DNA of 64,000 nucleotides, from NCBI RefSeq assembly GCF_016808095.1, contig NC_068980.1, positions 4,932,501 to 4,996,500 of the forward strand. Reading direction: 5' to 3'. Positions 59,901 through 64,000 of the stretch are shown here, piece after piece. A model generated the notes under the pieces. It saw only the letters and a list, made by a program, of their open reading frames with translations. It was not told the DNA's origin and ran no database searches. The position numbers and the translations under genes are program-made. This DNA is from Vigna angularis. Taxonomy: Eukaryota > Streptophyta > Magnoliopsida > Fabales > Fabaceae. Every line of letters begins with the position of its first letter. Position 1 is the first letter of the stretch.

Positions 59901-62900
59901 AAGACACACACACATAATGCAGAGAGTAAGAGAGAGAAATTAATATTTGGATTTTAGTTCGCCATATCTCATGTTTCTCATGTCATTGTATTGTAAGAGA
60001 GAGTGCTCAGCTTCTGTTATTCAGATCCACCCATCATACTTAATCATCTATCAAATCCTATAACGCTTATATGCACTTTTACCAGAAGATATACATATAC
60101 ATATATATACAAAGTTTTTCAGCCTGCAGTTTTTGTGGTGCCAAATTATAGCATGGTAGGTATATAGTGAGAGGATTTTGAATTGTGACCTTGATAAACT
60201 AGTGCTTTTAATTACTGATTGTTGTAGTTTTATGGGATGGGGGGTGGGATTCCCGTGTTTAACAGTATGTCCTTGTTACGACATTTAATATTATATGGTG
60301 GAATTAATGAAATATATTATAAATATGGACATTCTTCCAAGTGGCTTGCATATGAGGATCACTGAAAATTGAAGCTGGCTTGGAACTTGGTTTTGTCCAA
60401 CCACGGACTTTGTCTTAGATTCATGTCAAAGTTTTGGCTTTATCATGCACAAAAATCACTACAATATGAAGCCAGGGTCGGTTCAACCCTTGGTAGATAA
60501 TCTCAACAGCTGAGATATTTCATCCCATAGATCCATTATTATTTACCCCTCTTGTTTTATACATTATTGGTCAAAGATCTAAGTAGTAGAAGGTTTTTAT
60601 TTTGCAGAATAATATATTGTTGAATATTTATGACAGTGATAATTCAGTCTATTTAAGATGTTATCATGGAAATTTGTGTGCTGGCATCGCTGTCCAATCT
60701 TGGTTCACATATATTTGCTCCACTTGTTCAAATTATGCCACACACTCTCTTCACTATCTTGCCCTATTTCTTCGTACTGCATACAGATCTTGGTGTCCTC
60801 TCTCCCCTTGCTGGAGGATACAAGGCCATTATTTTGTTTGGATTTTGACTGACATACAAGGAGTTTAACGATCATAGTGTCTCCTTTTTGCCATAAAAGT
60901 GGATAAATTATTTCTGTACAACCAAGATTAATCATGAGAAAAACGAAATAAGTCTATGCATGATGTTACAACTAATGAAGCGAGCATATAGAGAAAAAGA
61001 ATTCAATCAGAATGATATCCCAGTATAAAAGTCATCCACACTATTATTGAGTTATATATGAACTGCTATATATATATATATATACACACTTAGATACTAA
61101 ATTTAATAATTATTTTAAATTGGAATATATCTAAGATTATTCATTTTTATATTAAAATTAAGTTGAAAAAAATAATAATGTAAAACTGTGTTAAGAAAAT
61201 ACTATATGGGTAATATAGTTGTAAAAGTTTAGAGTGTTCTATATATGATCAAAATAAACGGTGAAGTTGGTCAGAATGATATTAGAATTTCCCTAACTAG
61301 TAAGAGAAATATTGTCTATTTTTAACCCTAAACCCCTAACAGTAAATGTGTTAAATAAATTTTTTTTTGCTTGTGCAATTAATCAGTAACTATTTTATTT
61401 TGCAATACTGTGTATGATGCAGAAGCAAATTCATGACTTCATCATATACAAGAAAGGAGTAAAGAAATAGGTACTTTGTTTTTTTTTTAAATGTATTAAA
61501 TAACTATAGGATATGTTTAGATTTTAATCATAAGAAAAAAAATGTACAACGACAAAGCAAGATAACACATGTTCCCCATACATTGGCATCTTGCTGTTAG
61601 CATTTGAGACAAAGTAACAATCCATTGTTAACCATACTCACATATATGTCTAGTCGTAGGGACACCTTCGCTTGTTGAGATAAACATTGTAATATTGTTC
61701 TGTCACTCTTGGCACATGTTTGGATTATGAAAGTGAATTTTTTTGTCTGAGAATTTTTTATTGTTAACGTTCTTCATTCTTTCCCAAATCTTGAATTTTT
61801 TTTCCCATATATTAAATTTAAAAGTATATTTTTTATTTGTTCTTATATAAGAAATACAATTGTATCTTGTTTTTAGAAGAAAAAAACTTAATAATGAACA
61901 ATAACTTTTTTATTATATTCTTCCTTTTAAAATCGGTAATTTATTTGGTATTGTTTGATTGGATATGTTTTCCTTCATATTTTTTCTAATTTTACCTAAA
62001 TGGTCATTCACATAATATATTATTATATATATATATATATATATCTTAAAATAAGGAAATAAGAAATTATAAAGTTGATTCGGTGGTAAAATTTGAGAGT
62101 GTCAGTGAAGGAATTGAATCTACTGCTTATTTCACTTTTTGTTTCAACGTTACTGTTAAATCAACTTTATAACTCCTAATTTTGAAGTGGGTAAGAGAAG
62201 TTATGAATTTAACTTTCTTTACTAACGTAATACTAATAATTAACGTTTGTCGATAAAAAAAATGATGTTATGACAAAATCATTCAATAATATAAAGTCAT
62301 TAAGACCTAAGCTTTGAATAATTATATTCAGAAAATTCAATATCAAGCAAGTTAGATTTGGTGATGCCGTGTTGGAGATGAAAACTTAAAATTCAGCCTC
62401 ATTTCTAAGTTGGTTGTTCTTTACTCATGGCTAATTTTTTTGGTAACACGTTTGAAAGGGTTTAACATATTCAAATTAAAATAGAACACATTCGGCTAAG
62501 CATAAGAAGGGGAAATTGGATTGATAAAATTTCCAGAATGTAATCTAAAGCATTTTGAATGAGGCATGGTTTGAAGAAGGGTGAGTTTCATTGTTTAAGA
62601 AAATAGGGAGAAATTAGAGGGAAATTATGATAAAGGAATTGTTGTTATTATTAGTATGAGTGGAAAGTGAGAAGGTTGAAATGAAAATGAGTATTTATGT
62701 TGGTTGGAATGGGTAGTGGTAAGTGGGGTATTTTGGTCCCCACGGTTTATGTGTATAGTACATGTTATGGTATGTTATGGTCCCTCACTGTCACTCACAC
62801 TGTGTATGTCATACTACTAGGTGTAAATGGGGCAGACATGCACTTCAAAAGGCCACTCTTCGCTCCATCTACAAACTAATTTATTCAATCGATGGATCAT

Positions 62901-63028
62901 GATGCAAAATAGTTCTAATGTTTCATAGTATACGTACCTAAACTAACAAATGTATATATTCAGTTTATCACACTTATTCACGATCAATTTATGGGGAATC
63001 TTCACACAAGATAGTTTTAGACCAACCA
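59901..63028. other. Intergenic DNA after MIR172
   Basis: No supported gene. The stretch 60600-60870 has several long overlapping frames and is noted in the findings. The frame at 62697-62879 is unrecognised. (TA)n runs lie near 61069-61084 and 62025-62044. Confidence 0.4.
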
Positions 63029-64000
63029 TGTAACGTCCCAAAATTGTATCTATTCATCACCCTCAAATATATCATGCTCTCAAAACAAAAAAAAAATACA
63101 TCTACTCTTTTAAGATGTAAAACAGAACCAAAAATCACTTCTATCTAGATTATTTTATTTTGATAACCATTTAATAGTCTTATATCATCTAAGAGTCGAA
63201 GGTTAAGATAATTTAAATATTTCTTTCATAATCAATGTGTCATTTAAGAATAAAACTGTGATAAAATACAAGTTTAAAAACGGATAATATCTCAGATACA
63301 TTGTGATTGACCTTAACGATATTACTCGATCAACTTGAAATTAAAACATTGACAATCATAAATTGTTTTAGGTCCCAACTCCTAAATGATGTGAGACTAT
63401 TAGATATATAGTAAAAATACATATTAAGAACAATTTTAGCAAAAAAGAATATAACTATTAATATAAAAACTGCAATCAAAATGTGAATAATTTTAATTGT
63501 AAAAAAGTAAAAGATATATAATTGACAAAAAAATATGAATGATGTAGTATTTAACGGTGAATACAATAAGTTAATATATTTAAACACATTTTAAGAAAAA
63601 TCACTATTTATATGGATCACTTTCTCTTTACATTATTTTTATATTTTTAAAATATTTGTTCATCTTTTCGAAAATTTAGGCCCACCTTAAGGATCTTGGT
63701 GAAGAACATAATAAAATTGTCCAATCAAAATTTGTTTAAAAACAAATTCTTAAGTTGGTTTTGAAAGTTTTACATGTATGAAAGCTAAGGATCTTGTATG
63801 AGATTTCATTTATTTATTTATTGTATGTTAAGTAGTGAAAAATTATAATATGTCAAATAAGTCAAATTTTTTTAAGATGTTATTTTAGAACAAAATAGTC
63901 CGTGTTAGACATAAGAAATGAATACAAAATTCATATTGGAACTTTTGGATCACTTTTTATATTATATTATGTGGAATTTATAAATTAATTAAATGAAAAT
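63029..64000 (-). repeat. Possible third LTR of the GGGATGTTACA type, degenerate
   Basis: At 63029 the sequence TGTAACGTCCCAAAATTG closely resembles the start of the solo LTR at 12228 (TGTAACATCCCAAAAATA). This suggests the 3' end of another minus-strand LTR here. The sequence after it is AT-rich, I could not align it further by eye, and the window ends. Only the terminus supports the call. Confidence 0.25.

Overview
The window is plant nuclear DNA from a eudicot, most likely a legume of the bean/cowpea group. That placement is inferred from very AT-rich intergenic DNA, spliced genes with GT-AG introns, a canonical plant miR172 hairpin, a class I TCP factor, and the style of the repeats; no species is claimed. 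Most of the window is intergenic DNA and transposable elements. Four host genes are well supported: a single-exon, kinase-dead receptor-like cytoplasmic kinase (16003-17313, +), a short class I TCP transcription factor (26793-27299, -), an eight-exon PIG-A/SETH2-type GPI-anchor glycosyltransferase (28723-32498, -), and a MIR172 locus (hairpin about 59250-59385, +, with a TATA box and a long CT-repeat leader from about 58180).

Layout. 1-5.9 kb: AT-rich DNA with an inverted-repeat MITE. 5.94-8.43 kb: an intact non-autonomous LTR retrotransposon with identical 5 bp target duplications, filled with two tandem-repeat arrays instead of genes. 12.23-14.77 kb: a 2.5 kb solo LTR. 15.3-17.4 kb: the pseudokinase gene. 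18.3-23.15 kb: a rearranged relative of the 6-8 kb element (partial interior, LTR, interior, LTR) with a Mutator-like element nested inside it. 23.8-24.8 kb: a roughly 335 bp tandem repeat. 26.8-32.6 kb: the TCP and PIG-A genes. 35.8-37.0 kb: Athila-like LTR remnants. 38.35-42.81 kb: a CACTA element. 47.85-50.38 kb: a second solo LTR of the same broad family as the first. 54.36-54.71 kb: a second MITE. 58.2-60 kb: MIR172. The rest is AT-rich DNA with microsatellites.

The most notable object is the CACTA element at 38354-42814. Its ends (CACTACAAAAAA / TTTTTTTGTAGTG) are flanked by a perfect 3 bp duplication (TCA) and carry subterminal ACCGCC-type repeats. It encodes no visible transposase but contains broken pieces of at least three unrelated host genes: an LPAT2-type lysophosphatidate acyltransferase (-), a plant purple acid phosphatase (-), and a TTM3-type triphosphate tunnel metalloenzyme (+, with a single-base frameshift in an A7 run). 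It is therefore a multi-gene Pack-CACTA element. The host genes show no sign of acting as one system; each is described on its own.
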